From assembly GCA_024637155.1 (NCBI GenBank), contig JAGXFR010000049.1, forward strand, positions 62,001-126,000: 64,000 nucleotides of DNA, in the 5' to 3' direction. Under the pieces are notes generated by a model. That model saw nothing but the letters and a program-made list of their open reading frames with translations. It searched no databases and was not told the origin of the DNA. This DNA is from Burkholderiaceae bacterium (lineage in GTDB: Bacteria > Pseudomonadota > Gammaproteobacteria > Burkholderiales > Burkholderiaceae_E). This document shows positions 18,130-26,071 of the stretch, one piece after another (within the stretch, counting starts at the first letter, position 1; each line of letters begins with the position of its first letter). The position numbers and the translations under genes are program-made.

Positions 18130-18585
18130 ATGGCCAGAAAAATCTGGGTGCTGCACGGTCCGAATCTGAATCTGCTCGGGACCCGTGAGCCGGACACCTA
18201 CGGGCGCGCCACATTGGTCGAGATCGACGCGGAGCTCGCTGAAATTGGCGCGCGAAGCGGGGTAGATGTCGCCTCTTTCCAGTCAAATCACGAGGGCGAG
18301 CTGGTTGAACGGATCCACGCGGCGGGTGCCGCGGGGGTTGACTTCATCGTGATCAACCCGGCGGCGTTCACCCACACCAGCGTCGCCCTGCGCGACGCAC
18401 TGCTGGGCGTGCGCATCCCCTTCGTCGAAGTGCATCTGTCCAACACCCACGCCCGTGAGCCGTTCCGGCACCACTCGCACTTCTCCGACATCGCCCGCGG
18501 GGTGGTGGTTGGACTCGGGCGCGCCGGGTACCGGTACGCCCTCGAATACGCGATCGACGCGCTGCCGGACACGGCTGCCGGCTAG
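18130..18585 (+). CDS. aroQ: Type II 3-dehydroquinate dehydratase
   Basis: AroQ converts 3-dehydroquinate to 3-dehydroshikimate in the shikimate pathway. The 151-residue protein has all type II signatures: [18 protein letters not shown] with the active-site Arg and Tyr, [31 protein letters not shown], and the EVHLSN and [19 protein letters not shown] substrate-binding parts. The order aroQ-accB-accC-prmA is widespread in Proteobacteria and is kept here. Confidence 0.97.
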   Translation: MARKIWVLHGPNLNLLGTREPDTYGRATLVEIDAELAEIGARSGVDVASFQSNHEGELVERIHAAGAAGVDFIVINPAAFTHTSVALRDALLGVRIPFVEVHLSNTHAREPFRHHSHFSDIARGVVVGLGRAGYRYALEYAIDALPDTAAG

Positions 18586-18655
18586 ACGCGCCAGCGCCCG
18601 CCGCCGGTGCGCGGCCAGCGTGGCACGAACACCAGAAAATTCATCGGAGAACCAA

Positions 18656-19099
18656 ATGGATCTCAGGAAACTGAAGACGCTGATCGACCTCGTGGCGGAG
18701 TCTGCCATCTCGGAGCTCGAGATCAGCGAGGGTGATGACCGGGTGCGTATCGTCAAGGGTGGCGTGCCGTCCGCAGGAACAGCCAGTGCACCCGCCCCGA
18801 GCGTGGCGGCGCCCGCCGTAACGGAGGCCGCTGCGGCGGCCCCGGCGCCGGCCATGCCCGAACCGGGGCACATCGTGACCTCCCCGATGGTCGGAACCTT
18901 CTACCGGGCCTCGCAGCCGGGCGGCGAACCTTTCGTCACCGTTGGCGCGACGGTGCGCCTGGGCGACACCGTCTGCGTGATCGAGGCGATGAAGCTTCTG
19001 AACGAGGTCGAGGCAGACCGCGCGGGAACCATCAAGGCCGTGCTGGTCGAGAACGGCCAGCCGGTGGAGTTCGGCCAGCCGCTGTTCGTAATCGAGTGA
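18656..19099 (+). CDS. accB: Biotin carboxyl carrier protein of acetyl-CoA carboxylase
   Basis: AccB carries biotin between carboxylase and carboxyltransferase in the first step of fatty-acid synthesis. The 147-residue protein has a short N-terminal domain ([18 protein letters not shown]), a mobile Pro/Ala linker (about residues 40-70) and the biotinyl domain, with the biotinylated Lys113 in EAMKLLNE. The ATG at 18656 follows a GGAGA ribosome-binding site and gives the conserved start. It is followed by accC after 31 bases. Confidence 0.97.
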   Translation: MDLRKLKTLIDLVAESAISELEISEGDDRVRIVKGGVPSAGTASAPAPSVAAPAVTEAAAAAPAPAMPEPGHIVTSPMVGTFYRASQPGGEPFVTVGATVRLGDTVCVIEAMKLLNEVEADRAGTIKAVLVENGQPVEFGQPLFVIE

Positions 19100-19130
19100 C
19101 GTTGCGGCTACGGCAACGCGAGGGGCGAGG

Positions 19131-20480
19131 ATGTTCGAGAAGATTCTGATTGCCAACCGCGGGGAAATCGCCCTGCGCATCCAGCGCGCGTGTCGCGAGC
19201 TGGGCATCAAGACGGTGGTCGTGCACTCCCAGGCCGACACCGAGGCCAAGTACGTCAAGCTCGCCGACGAGTCGGTGTGCATCGGACCGCCGCCGTCGCG
19301 CGACAGTTATCTGAACATCCCCTCGATCATCAGCGCCGCCGAGGTTACCGACGCCGAAGCGATTCACCCTGGCTACGGTTTTCTTTCGGAAAACGCCGAC
19401 TTCGCCGAGCGCGTCGAGAGCAGCGGTTTCGTTTTCATCGGACCGCGCCCGGAATCCATCCGCCTGATGGGCGACAAGATCAGCGCGAAGGAAGCGATGC
19501 GCAAGGCCGGCGTGCCGGTTGTCCCGGGCTCGGAGGGGGCGCTGCCCGAGGATCCCAAGGAACTCATCAAGCTCGCCAAATCGATCGGTTTCCCCGTGAT
19601 CGTCAAGGCCGCCGGGGGCGGCGGCGGGCGCGGCATGCGCGTCGTGCACACCGAAGCAACGCTGCTCCACGCGATCACGCTGACGCGCACCGAAGCGCAG
19701 GCCGCCTTCAACAACCCGATGGTCTACCTCGAGAAGTATCTCGAGGGGCCGCGCCACATCGAAATCCAGGTGCTGGCCGACGAACACAGGAACGCGATCT
19801 ACCTGGGCGAGCGCGATTGTTCGATGCAGCGTCGCCACCAGAAGGTCATTGAGGAGGCGCCCGCGCCGGGCATCCCGCGCCGCCAGATCGAGAAGATCGG
19901 CGCGCGTTGCGCAGACGCGTGCCGCAAGATCAAGTACCGCGGTGCCGGCACGTTCGAGTTCCTCTACGAGCGCGGCGAGTTCTTCTTCATCGAGATGAAC
20001 ACGCGGGTGCAGGTCGAGCACCCGGTCACGGAACTGATTACGGGTGTGGATATCGTCCAGGAGCAGATTCGCGTCGCAGCGGGCCTGAAACTCGCGTACA
20101 AGCAGCGCGACATCACGATTCGCGGGCACGCGATCGAATGCCGGATCAACGCAGAGGATCCGTACAAGTTCACGCCCTCACCCGGGCGCATCACGCACTG
20201 GCATCCCCCGGGCGGGCCGGGAATCCGGGTCGACTCCCACGCGTACACGAATTACTACGTCCCGCCGCACTATGACTCGATGATCGGCAAGCTGATCGCC
20301 TATGGCGACACGCGCGACCAGGCGATCCGGCGGATGCGCATCGCCCTGTCGGAAATGTCGGTCGACGGAATCCAGACGAACCTTGCGTTGCACCGCGAAC
20401 TGCTCGCCGATGCGCGTTTCGCCGAGGGCGGCACCTCGATCCACTACCTCGAGGAAAAGCTCGCGCGGCGCAATGGCTGA
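19131..20480 (+). CDS. accC: Biotin carboxylase subunit of acetyl-CoA carboxylase
   Basis: AccC carboxylates biotin on AccB using ATP and bicarbonate. The 449-residue ATP-grasp enzyme starts [20 protein letters not shown]. It has [15 protein letters not shown], the Gly-rich ATP loop [12 protein letters not shown], the [20 protein letters not shown] block and [16 protein letters not shown] with metal and catalytic residues. Length and motifs are entirely normal. It is co-transcribed with accB, and its stop is directly followed by the region of the prmA start. Confidence 0.98.
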   Translation: MFEKILIANRGEIALRIQRACRELGIKTVVVHSQADTEAKYVKLADESVCIGPPPSRDSYLNIPSIISAAEVTDAEAIHPGYGFLSENADFAERVESSGFVFIGPRPESIRLMGDKISAKEAMRKAGVPVVPGSEGALPEDPKELIKLAKSIGFPVIVKAAGGGGGRGMRVVHTEATLLHAITLTRTEAQAAFNNPMVYLEKYLEGPRHIEIQVLADEHRNAIYLGERDCSMQRRHQKVIEEAPAPGIPRRQIEKIGARCADACRKIKYRGAGTFEFLYERGEFFFIEMNTRVQVEHPVTELITGVDIVQEQIRVAAGLKLAYKQRDITIRGHAIECRINAEDPYKFTPSPGRITHWHPPGGPGIRVDSHAYTNYYVPPHYDSMIGKLIAYGDTRDQAIRRMRIALSEMSVDGIQTNLALHRELLADARFAEGGTSIHYLEEKLARRNG

Positions 20481-20528
20481 ATGCCACGTTGCCGGAGGTT
20501 GCGCAGCGCGACGGCACAGGCGCGCGCC

Positions 20529-21464
20529 GTGACTGACCCCGCACAATGGCTGGAAGTGGGCTTCATTGCCCCCGGCGAGCGGGTCGATGACTGGTCCGAC
20601 GCGCTGTTCGAGGTGGGCGCGCTGTCGGTGCGCACCGAGGATGCCGAGGCGGACGGTCCGCTCGAGCAGGCGCTCTTCGGCGAACCCGGGGCGCCCGAGA
20701 CCGCGCATGTCTGGCCGCACACCCGGATCACCGCACTGATCGACGCGACCGTGGTGCCACGCGCTTTCGTCGCGCAGGCGGCGCGCCAGGCGGGTTTCTC
20801 CGCCCCGACTGCCCTCGATGTAACCCCCGTTGCCGGTCGCGACTGGGTGGCGACGACCCAGGCGCAGTTCGAGCCGATCGAGATCGGCAGCCGGTTGCGC
20901 ATCACCCCATCGTGGCACCGCGTTCCCCCGCAGCCCGGCCCGCCCGAAGCGCGCCTCGAGATCATCCTCGATCCGGGCCTCGCGTTCGGTACCGGCAGCC
21001 ACCCGACGACGCGCATGTGCCTGGAATGGCTCGATCGCCAGCTGGTGCCCGGCGCCAGCGTCATCGACTACGGATGTGGATCGGGCATCCTCGGGATCGC
21101 GGCGGCGCGACTCGGCGCCGCTCGCGTCACGGCGATCGACATCGACCCGCAGGCACTGCGCAGCACCGCCGACAACGCCGCGGCGAACGGCGTCACCTTG
21201 AGCGTGCGTTCGGGCGAGGAAGCACCCTGCGACCCCGCCGACGTGGTGCTGGCGAACATTCTCGCCAGCCCCCTGCGCGTGCTCGCCCCCATGCTCGAGA
21301 CCCTGGTCGCGTCGGGCGGAATCCTGATCCTCGCTGGACTGCTCGATCGGCAGGTCGACGAGGTCGCCGCGGCCTATCGCGAGATCCGACTGCGCCCCTG
21401 GGCCGCGCGCGAGGGCTGGGTCTGCCTGGCCGGTACCCGCGCGGGACCGGACGGCATCGGCTAA
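20529..21464 (+). CDS. prmA: Ribosomal protein L11 methyltransferase
   Basis: PrmA trimethylates ribosomal protein L11 using S-adenosylmethionine. The product has an N-terminal substrate-binding domain (WLEVGFIAPGERVDDWSDALFEVGA) and a methyltransferase domain with the family motif DPGLAFGTGSHPTTRMCLEWL (shown here in parts: GTGSHPTT and MCLEWL), then VIDYGCGSGILGIAAARLGA and VLANILASPLRVLAP. I use the GTG at 20529 (VTDPAQWLEV). An ATG at 20481, touching the accC stop, would add 16 residues without family similarity. Confidence 0.94.
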   Translation: MTDPAQWLEVGFIAPGERVDDWSDALFEVGALSVRTEDAEADGPLEQALFGEPGAPETAHVWPHTRITALIDATVVPRAFVAQAARQAGFSAPTALDVTPVAGRDWVATTQAQFEPIEIGSRLRITPSWHRVPPQPGPPEARLEIILDPGLAFGTGSHPTTRMCLEWLDRQLVPGASVIDYGCGSGILGIAAARLGAARVTAIDIDPQALRSTADNAAANGVTLSVRSGEEAPCDPADVVLANILASPLRVLAPMLETLVASGGILILAGLLDRQVDEVAAAYREIRLRPWAAREGWVCLAGTRAGPDGIG

Positions 21465-21495
21465 GATCGGGATCAAGCGCAGCTCCCCTTCGCAC

Positions 21496-22701
21496 ATGTC
21501 CCTCGCCACCACCTGTCCCACCTGCAAGACCAGTTTCCGGGTCGTGCCCGATCAGCTCAAGCTGCGGCGCGGGCTGGTGCGTTGCGGCGCCTGTCACTGC
21601 GTGTTCTCCGGCGTCGATGCGCTGCGTCACCTGCCCGACCCCGCCCATGCGGCTCGGCATTTGCGCGACGATGAGCGCGATGATGCCCTCGAGATCGCGG
21701 CAGCGCTCGCCGACACGCCCCCGGCGGCGGACGATGTTCCGGAGCTCGAATCGGTAGCCGAAGCGCTGCCTGACGCCCCCATGGCGCCGGATTCCGAGCC
21801 GGAAGCAGACGAACTTCCCGACGCCCCGGATCCCGAGCCAAGTGCCGGCGACGTGCTCCGCGAAAGCGCGGTCTCCGTGGACCCATGGTCCCCTCTTCGG
21901 TCCTTCCCCGAACCGGCCGCGGTCGAGACTCCCGCGACCGATCCCGACGTTGCGCCCGACGCTGATTCCGACATCGCGCCCGACGCTGATTCCGACATTC
22001 CGCCCGACCCCGACCCCGACCTCACACCCGCGTCCGATTTCGCCATCTCTCCCGAGTCCGATTTCGACATTGCCCCGGAGCCCGAACTCGATTCGGCGAC
22101 CGGCGACGGCAGCGAAACCGTGGCCGAGGCCGGCGCCGAGCCACCCACGCAGGAGATCGAGGAAGAGGACGAGGAAGACGCGATCGACTTCTTCGCGACG
22201 GGATCCGGTCGCCGCGTCGGCTGGAGGCCGCGCAGCGCCGTCGCACGGAGCATCGCGCTGTTGTTGGGGATCGTGTTGGCTGCCCAACTCGCATTGGGCG
22301 GCCGCGACTGGCTTGCCGCGTATTTCCCGCAGACCCGACCGTGGCTCGACGCCTTCGCGCGGCCTTTCGGCCTGCAGGTCGATCTGCTGCGACGCCCGGA
22401 CGCAGTGACGATCGAGTCCTTCGAACTCACCAGCGGCAGTCCGCCCGGAAGCTACCGCCTGAGCGCGCTGCTGCGCAGCCGTGCGGACACGGCACTGCAG
22501 TGGCCGGCGATCGAACTCTCCCTCACGGACGCCTCGGGCGCGATCGTCGTGCGCCGCGTGCTGATGGCGCGCGACTATATCGCGAACCCGTCTGTTGTCA
22601 GCCAGGGTCTGCCCGCACGCTCCGAGTACCCGGTTCTGATCGGGCTGGAGTTCGGCGATTTGACGCCGACGGGATATTCGGCGCTGCTCTTCTACCCATG
22701 A
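21496..22701 (+). CDS. Zinc-ribbon (MJ0042 type) and DUF3426 membrane protein
   Basis: This 401-residue protein begins with a two-CxxC zinc ribbon (CPTCKTSF and CGACHCVF, about residues 9-38). A long acidic, Pro/Asp-rich region with imperfect PDADSDI repeats (about 75-235) follows. After it come one membrane helix (SIALLLGIVLAAQLAL) and a C-terminal DUF3426 domain of about 120 residues that should lie in the periplasm. This architecture is typical of Betaproteobacteria downstream of prmA. The role is unknown. The cytosolic zinc ribbon plus periplasmic domain suggests a regulatory or scaffolding function, but that is inference. Confidence 0.88.
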   Translation: MSLATTCPTCKTSFRVVPDQLKLRRGLVRCGACHCVFSGVDALRHLPDPAHAARHLRDDERDDALEIAAALADTPPAADDVPELESVAEALPDAPMAPDSEPEADELPDAPDPEPSAGDVLRESAVSVDPWSPLRSFPEPAAVETPATDPDVAPDADSDIAPDADSDIPPDPDPDLTPASDFAISPESDFDIAPEPELDSATGDGSETVAEAGAEPPTQEIEEEDEEDAIDFFATGSGRRVGWRPRSAVARSIALLLGIVLAAQLALGGRDWLAAYFPQTRPWLDAFARPFGLQVDLLRRPDAVTIESFELTSGSPPGSYRLSALLRSRADTALQWPAIELSLTDASGAIVVRRVLMARDYIANPSVVSQGLPARSEYPVLIGLEFGDLTPTGYSALLFYP

Positions 22702-22732
22702 TTTCGCTGTTCACTTCCTTCTCGAGTCGCGT

Positions 22733-23674
22733 ATGAACCACCGTGTCGTCATCAGCGGGTCGGTCGCCTACGACACCATCATGGTGTTCGACGGCCATTT
22801 CAAGGATCACATCCTCCCGGAGCGCGTGCACATCCTCAACGTCTCCTTCCTGACGCCGCGCCTCAAGCGCGAGTTCGGCGGCTGCGCGGCGAACATCGCG
22901 TACAACCTGCGCGGGATCGGCGGCGAACCGGTCGTCGTGGCCACGATTGGACATGATGGCGGGGATTGCCTCGAGCGGCTGCGACAGCTCGGCGTCGACG
23001 TGAGCCATGTGCAACAGTTGCCGGATCACTTCACCGCTCAGGCGTTCATCACCACCGACCTGGCCGACAATCAGATCACCGCTTTTCACCCGGGTGCGAT
23101 GGCACTCGCACATACCGCTTCGGCACTCGATTCGCTGCCCGTCGCCTGCGGCATCGTCGCGCCCAATGGCAAGCAGGCAATGATCCGCCATGCCGAAGAA
23201 TTCAGCCGGGCGGGGGTGCCATTCCTGTTTGACCCGGGCCAGGGACTGCCGATGTTCGACGGCGCGGAGTTGCGCACCCTCATCGAGAGCGCGACGGCGG
23301 TGACGCTGAACGACTACGAGTGTCAGTTGATGTGCCAGCGCACGGGCTGGGACGAGCGCGCGATCAGCGAGCGCGTCGGCGCGCTGATCGTCACCCGGGG
23401 CGGCGAGGGATCGCTTCTCTTCCAGGGCCAGGAACGCATCGTGATCCCACCGGCCAGGGTGACCGACCCGGTCGATCCGACCGGATGCGGGGATGCCTAC
23501 CGCGGCGGACTGCTCTTCGGAATGGCGCGAGGGTGGGACTGGCTGCGCTGCGCCCAGTTGGGCAGCGTGCTCGGCGCCGTCAAGATCGAAAGCCAGGGCG
23601 CGCAAAACCACGTGGTCGATCGCGACACGGTGGCGCAGCGCTTCGCGCAGGCCTACGGGCCGGCACCCTGGTAG
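22733..23674 (+). CDS. PfkB-family carbohydrate/nucleoside kinase
   Basis: This 313-residue ribokinase-like sugar or nucleoside kinase has an early strand ISGSVAYDTIMVF, the first PfkB signature around FGGCAANIAYNLRGIGGEP and the second at DPTGCGDAYRGGLLFG with the catalytic Asp. Several features (the GGCAANIAYNL block and the FAQAYG end) resemble adenosine kinase-like members, but the substrate cannot be fixed from sequence. It lies 31 bases after the DUF3426 gene and ends convergent with yggT. Confidence 0.88.
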   Translation: MNHRVVISGSVAYDTIMVFDGHFKDHILPERVHILNVSFLTPRLKREFGGCAANIAYNLRGIGGEPVVVATIGHDGGDCLERLRQLGVDVSHVQQLPDHFTAQAFITTDLADNQITAFHPGAMALAHTASALDSLPVACGIVAPNGKQAMIRHAEEFSRAGVPFLFDPGQGLPMFDGAELRTLIESATAVTLNDYECQLMCQRTGWDERAISERVGALIVTRGGEGSLLFQGQERIVIPPARVTDPVDPTGCGDAYRGGLLFGMARGWDWLRCAQLGSVLGAVKIESQGAQNHVVDRDTVAQRFAQAYGPAPW

Positions 23675-23689
23675 TCGTCCGATTCGCCC

Positions 23690-24250
23690 TCAGGCGCCGA
23701 GCGAGAGCAGCGCCGGCAGCGCCGCGTGCAACGCCGAGAGCAGCACCTGCGCGGCGATGAGCACCACCAGCGGGGAGAGATCCACGCCGCCGAGCAGGGG
23801 CACGACCCGACGCACCGGATCGAGCAACGGCCCGGTCAGCGTATCGATCGTCGGCCGAATGGGTGCGTAGGGATTGACCCACGAGAGGATCGCGCCGAGC
23901 AGCACCAGCCCCATCACCAGGTACAGCGACCACTTGACGAGCCAGAGGGCGGTAAGCAGGATCACGACCCCCAACGAGGGGATGCGCCCTGCGCCGAACG
24001 CGAGCACGTAGAACACGGAGAGCACCAGCGCAATCAACACACCGGCGAGCACGCTGCCCCAGTCGAAACGCCGCGGTCGCGGCAACATCCGGCGCATCGG
24101 CCGAACGAGCCAGTCGGTGGCGGCGATCAGGAACTGCCCGATCGGGTTGCGCACGCCCAGCCTGAGCCAGTTCATGTACCCGCGCAACAGGCAGGCGGCG
24201 GCAAGCAGGCTCGCCAGCGTTTCAACAAGAAACCAGAGACTTTGCAGCAT
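23690..24250 (-). CDS. yggT: YggT-family membrane protein
   Basis: This 186-residue integral membrane protein is made of two related YggT halves, each with two hydrophobic helices. The motif RNPIGQFLIAATDWLVRPMRR in the first half is echoed by VNPYAPIRPTIDTLTGPLLDPVRR in the second. YggT proteins are linked to osmotic and ion tolerance and cell-division-plane factors, but lack a defined activity. The start is the ATG encoding MLQSLWFLVETLAS; the longer reading frame upstream is unlikely. It is convergent with the PfkB gene. Confidence 0.86.
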   Translation of the reverse strand: MLQSLWFLVETLASLLAAACLLRGYMNWLRLGVRNPIGQFLIAATDWLVRPMRRMLPRPRRFDWGSVLAGVLIALVLSVFYVLAFGAGRIPSLGVVILLTALWLVKWSLYLVMGLVLLGAILSWVNPYAPIRPTIDTLTGPLLDPVRRVVPLLGGVDLSPLVVLIAAQVLLSALHAALPALLSLGA

Positions 24251-24354
24251 CGCGTGACCGTCTGCGGCGTGGGCCGGGCAGAACCAGGAAATGATTCGTT
24301 TGTGCGCACGAGGCACGGGCTGTCGCCGGACAGCGTGCCGAACGATTCTCGCAC

Positions 24355-24388
24355 GAAAAAAGCCCGGGCCGCCTCAGACGGCACCGGG
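24355..24388 (-). terminator. Rho-independent terminator of the histone-like gene
   Basis: On the minus strand a G+C-rich hairpin (CCCGG-t-GCCG paired with CGGC-CCGGG, loop of about 7) is followed by CTTTTTTC. It lies 50 bases after the stop of the Lys/Ala-rich gene. Confidence 0.8.
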
Positions 24389-24439
24389 ATTGGGCAGCAC
24401 TGCCGGGCGGGCGGGGTACGGCCCCGCCCGGGGGCCACA

Positions 24440-24919
24440 TCAGGGTTTGGGACCCGTCGGAAAGGGCCAGGCTGCCTGCGGTGCCGCTGACGGCGCAATC
24501 ACCGGAACCGGAGGCGTTTTGGGCACCGCCGGCTTCTTCACCGCCGGCTTTTTCGCTGCCGGTTTCGCTGCCGGTTTCGCTGCAGCTTTCTTCACCGCCG
24601 GCTTCTTGGCTGCGGCCTTCTTGGCTGCCGGCTTCTTGGCTGCCGGCTTCTTGGCTGCCGGCTTCTTCGCTACGGCCTTTTTCGCTGCCGGCTTTTTCGC
24701 CGCGGCTTTTTTCACCGCCGGCTTCTTCGCCGCAGCCTTCTTCACCGCCGGCTTCTTCGCCGCAGCCTTCTTCACTGCCGGCTTCTTCGCCGCGGCCTTC
24801 TTCACTGCCGGCTTCTTCGCCGCAGCCTTCTTCACTGCCGGCTTCTTCGCCGCAGGTTTTTTCGCCGCAGGTTTTTTCGCCGCAGCCTTCTTCACAGCAG
24901 GTTTTTTCACGGTAGCCAT
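24440..24919 (-). CDS. Histone H1-like Lys/Ala/Pro-rich protein
   Basis: This 159-residue basic protein consists almost wholly of repeated [10 protein letters not shown] / KKPAAKK units, followed by a short C-terminal tail ([20 protein letters not shown]). It matches the histone H1 C-terminal-like proteins of Betaproteobacteria (BpH1/HctB-like), which bind and condense DNA without sequence specificity. The ATG is preceded by a strong GAGGAG ribosome-binding site. A terminator lies 50 bases after the stop. Upstream is a probable separate RNA gene with its own terminator at 25061-25090, so the gene most likely has its own promoter within 24920-25060. Confidence 0.88.
   Translation of the reverse strand: MATVKKPAVKKAAAKKPAAKKPAAKKPAVKKAAAKKPAVKKAAAKKPAVKKAAAKKPAVKKAAAKKPAVKKAAAKKPAAKKAVAKKPAAKKPAAKKPAAKKAAAKKPAVKKAAAKPAAKPAAKKPAVKKPAVPKTPPVPVIAPSAAPQAAWPFPTGPKP
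24530..24910. repeat. Tandem degenerate 15/30-bp repeats inside the histone-like gene
   Basis: Units of the form GCCGGCTTCTTCGCC with GCAGCCTTCTTCAC recur about a dozen times and encode the [10 protein letters not shown] blocks. Copies differ mainly at third positions. Such tracts vary in length between strains by slippage or recombination. Confidence 0.85.
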
Positions 24920-25060
24920 GGAACGATCTCCTCAGTTGATGATTGAGACTCGAAAGACCCGTCCGGTTAGTCTGTGAAGACTCGCGTTGCACGGGCCATT
25001 CATCGGCGCAACAACCGCCTGGTCGGCGGGGGTGTTCATTGCGCTAATGAATAGGGGGCT

Positions 25061-25090
25061 GAAAAAACGCCAGGCTTCTTGGCCTGGCGT
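25061..25090 (-). terminator. Rho-independent terminator of the candidate RNA
   Basis: The perfect 9-bp stem ACGCCAGGC / GCCTGGCGT with a 6-base loop is followed on the minus strand by TTTTTTC. It is 330 bases past ampD and 140 bases before the histone-like start, so it ends a transcript that contains no evident protein gene. Confidence 0.85.
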
Positions 25091-25311
25091 GCAGCTGTTC
25101 GAAACGGGAAGTCGGAGGGGCGATGGCCCGATGGGGGCACGGCCTCCGATCTTGCGGAGGCAGGGGCGAGAGGCGCAGAAGTGGGAGGATGGATCGCAAC
25201 CCCCGGGGCCTGTTGATGTACGTTCGACGGTTCCAGCACTCCATCTCACGACTCGCTTCAATACTTCGCTTTAAATGCTTGTACCGAATCGAGATTCCGC
25301 TGTTTTACACA
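25061..25311 (-). ncRNA. Candidate structured small RNA (6S-like fold)
   Basis: No convincing gene lies between ampD and the histone-like gene, yet the minus strand shows a promoter (25318-25346) and a strong terminator (25061-25090). Within the last 190 bases the ends pair at long range: GTGCTG and CGAACG (about 25240-25221) with CGTTTCG and CAG/CAC (about 25105-25086). An inner pair GGGG/CGAT with ATCG/CCCC follows, then a large bubble with a small GCCC/GGGC hairpin on its 3' side, and a terminal GCCTCCG/CGGAGGC stem-loop. A rod with a central bubble is the 6S RNA layout, but I cannot confirm homology. The 5' end is inferred from the -10 box. Confidence 0.45.
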
Positions 25312-25317
25312 AGCGCG

Positions 25318-25346
25318 ATCATACGATCGACTGTTGCGCAATGCAA
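25318..25346 (-). promoter_or_regulatory. Sigma-70 type promoter for the candidate RNA
   Basis: On the minus strand TTGCAT (25346-25341) and TATGAT (25323-25318) are separated by exactly 17 bases. The -10 matches consensus at 5 of 6 positions; the -35 only at 3. Start of transcription would be near 25311. Confidence 0.5.
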
Positions 25347-25421
25347 TGGTCTTCGTGACAAAAATGCGTCATCGCTGCAGTTTTTTTCAACGCGCGCGAC
25401 AGCAAATGCGCGCGCTTCGCT

Positions 25422-26063
25422 TCACGCTCGTGCGCCCGCGTTTTTCTTTCTGACGATTCCCGCAAGTTGCGCGCTTGCGAGAAAACGTCGCCAGTCGAAA
25501 TGCGGACCGGGATCGCGTTTTCGATCGGGTGCGATGTCGGAGTGCCCAGCCACGTAGCGCAGCGGATAACGTTCGCGCAGTGAGCCGATCAGGCGCGCCA
25601 GCCGGCGGTACTGTGGCTCGGTGAAGCGGTGCTGCTCGTCCCCCTCGAGCTCGATGCCGATGGAGAAATCGTTGCACCGCACGCGATCGAGAAACCACGA
25701 CACACCCGCGTGCCACGCACGCGCGTCGCACCCGACGAACTGCAGCAGTTCGCCGCGGCGCCGGATCAGGAAGTGCGCCGAGACGTGCAGCGTCGCGACG
25801 TCGCGAAACGACGGGTGGGCGTGCGCGTCGAGACGATTGCAGAACAAATCGACGATGGCGGTGCCGCTGAAGCGACCGGGCGGCAGGCTGATGTGGTGGA
25901 TCACGACCAGCTCGATCGCGGTGCCGCCCGGCCGTGCATCGCAGTTGGGTGACGCGACACGCCGGGCGCCGCGCAGCCAGCCGTCTTCGTCGAAGCGGCT
26001 CTGCCGGACGGCGGCGGTGCGTCCCGGTATCGTTGCGGGCACCGCGTCGGAACCCTTGGACAT
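25422..26063 (-). CDS. ampD: 1,6-anhydro-N-acetylmuramyl-L-alanine amidase AmpD
   Basis: AmpD is a cytosolic zinc amidase that cleaves the peptide from anhydromuropeptides during murein recycling and so lowers beta-lactamase induction in many species. The 213 residues show the zinc ligands in VVIHHISLPPG, the C-terminal pair in AGHSDIAPDRKRDPGPHFDW (quoted within 20 residues) and the core SIGIELEG. It has about 30 residues more at the N-terminus than E. coli AmpD. It lies 8 bases after pilR, the conserved betaproteobacterial order. Confidence 0.94.
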   Translation of the reverse strand: MSKGSDAVPATIPGRTAAVRQSRFDEDGWLRGARRVASPNCDARPGGTAIELVVIHHISLPPGRFSGTAIVDLFCNRLDAHAHPSFRDVATLHVSAHFLIRRRGELLQFVGCDARAWHAGVSWFLDRVRCNDFSIGIELEGDEQHRFTEPQYRRLARLIGSLRERYPLRYVAGHSDIAPDRKRDPGPHFDWRRFLASAQLAGIVRKKNAGARA

Positions 26064-26071
26064 CGCGCGGC

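Noticed and set aside
24530-24910. Regular repeats that could suggest a CRISPR array
   Set aside because: Units are contiguous with no unique spacers, and they keep one open frame encoding [10 protein letters not shown] blocks.
24481-24915. Ser/Pro/Phe-rich frames on the plus strand over the histone-like gene
   Set aside because: They are antisense readings of the Lys/Ala repeats; the minus frame has a ribosome-binding site, an ATG and a terminator.
25090-25140. GTTTCGAA-like sequence suggesting a tRNA T-arm on the minus strand
   Set aside because: No acceptor stem, D-arm or anticodon arm can be formed around it. The segment pairs instead with the 5' part of the candidate RNA.
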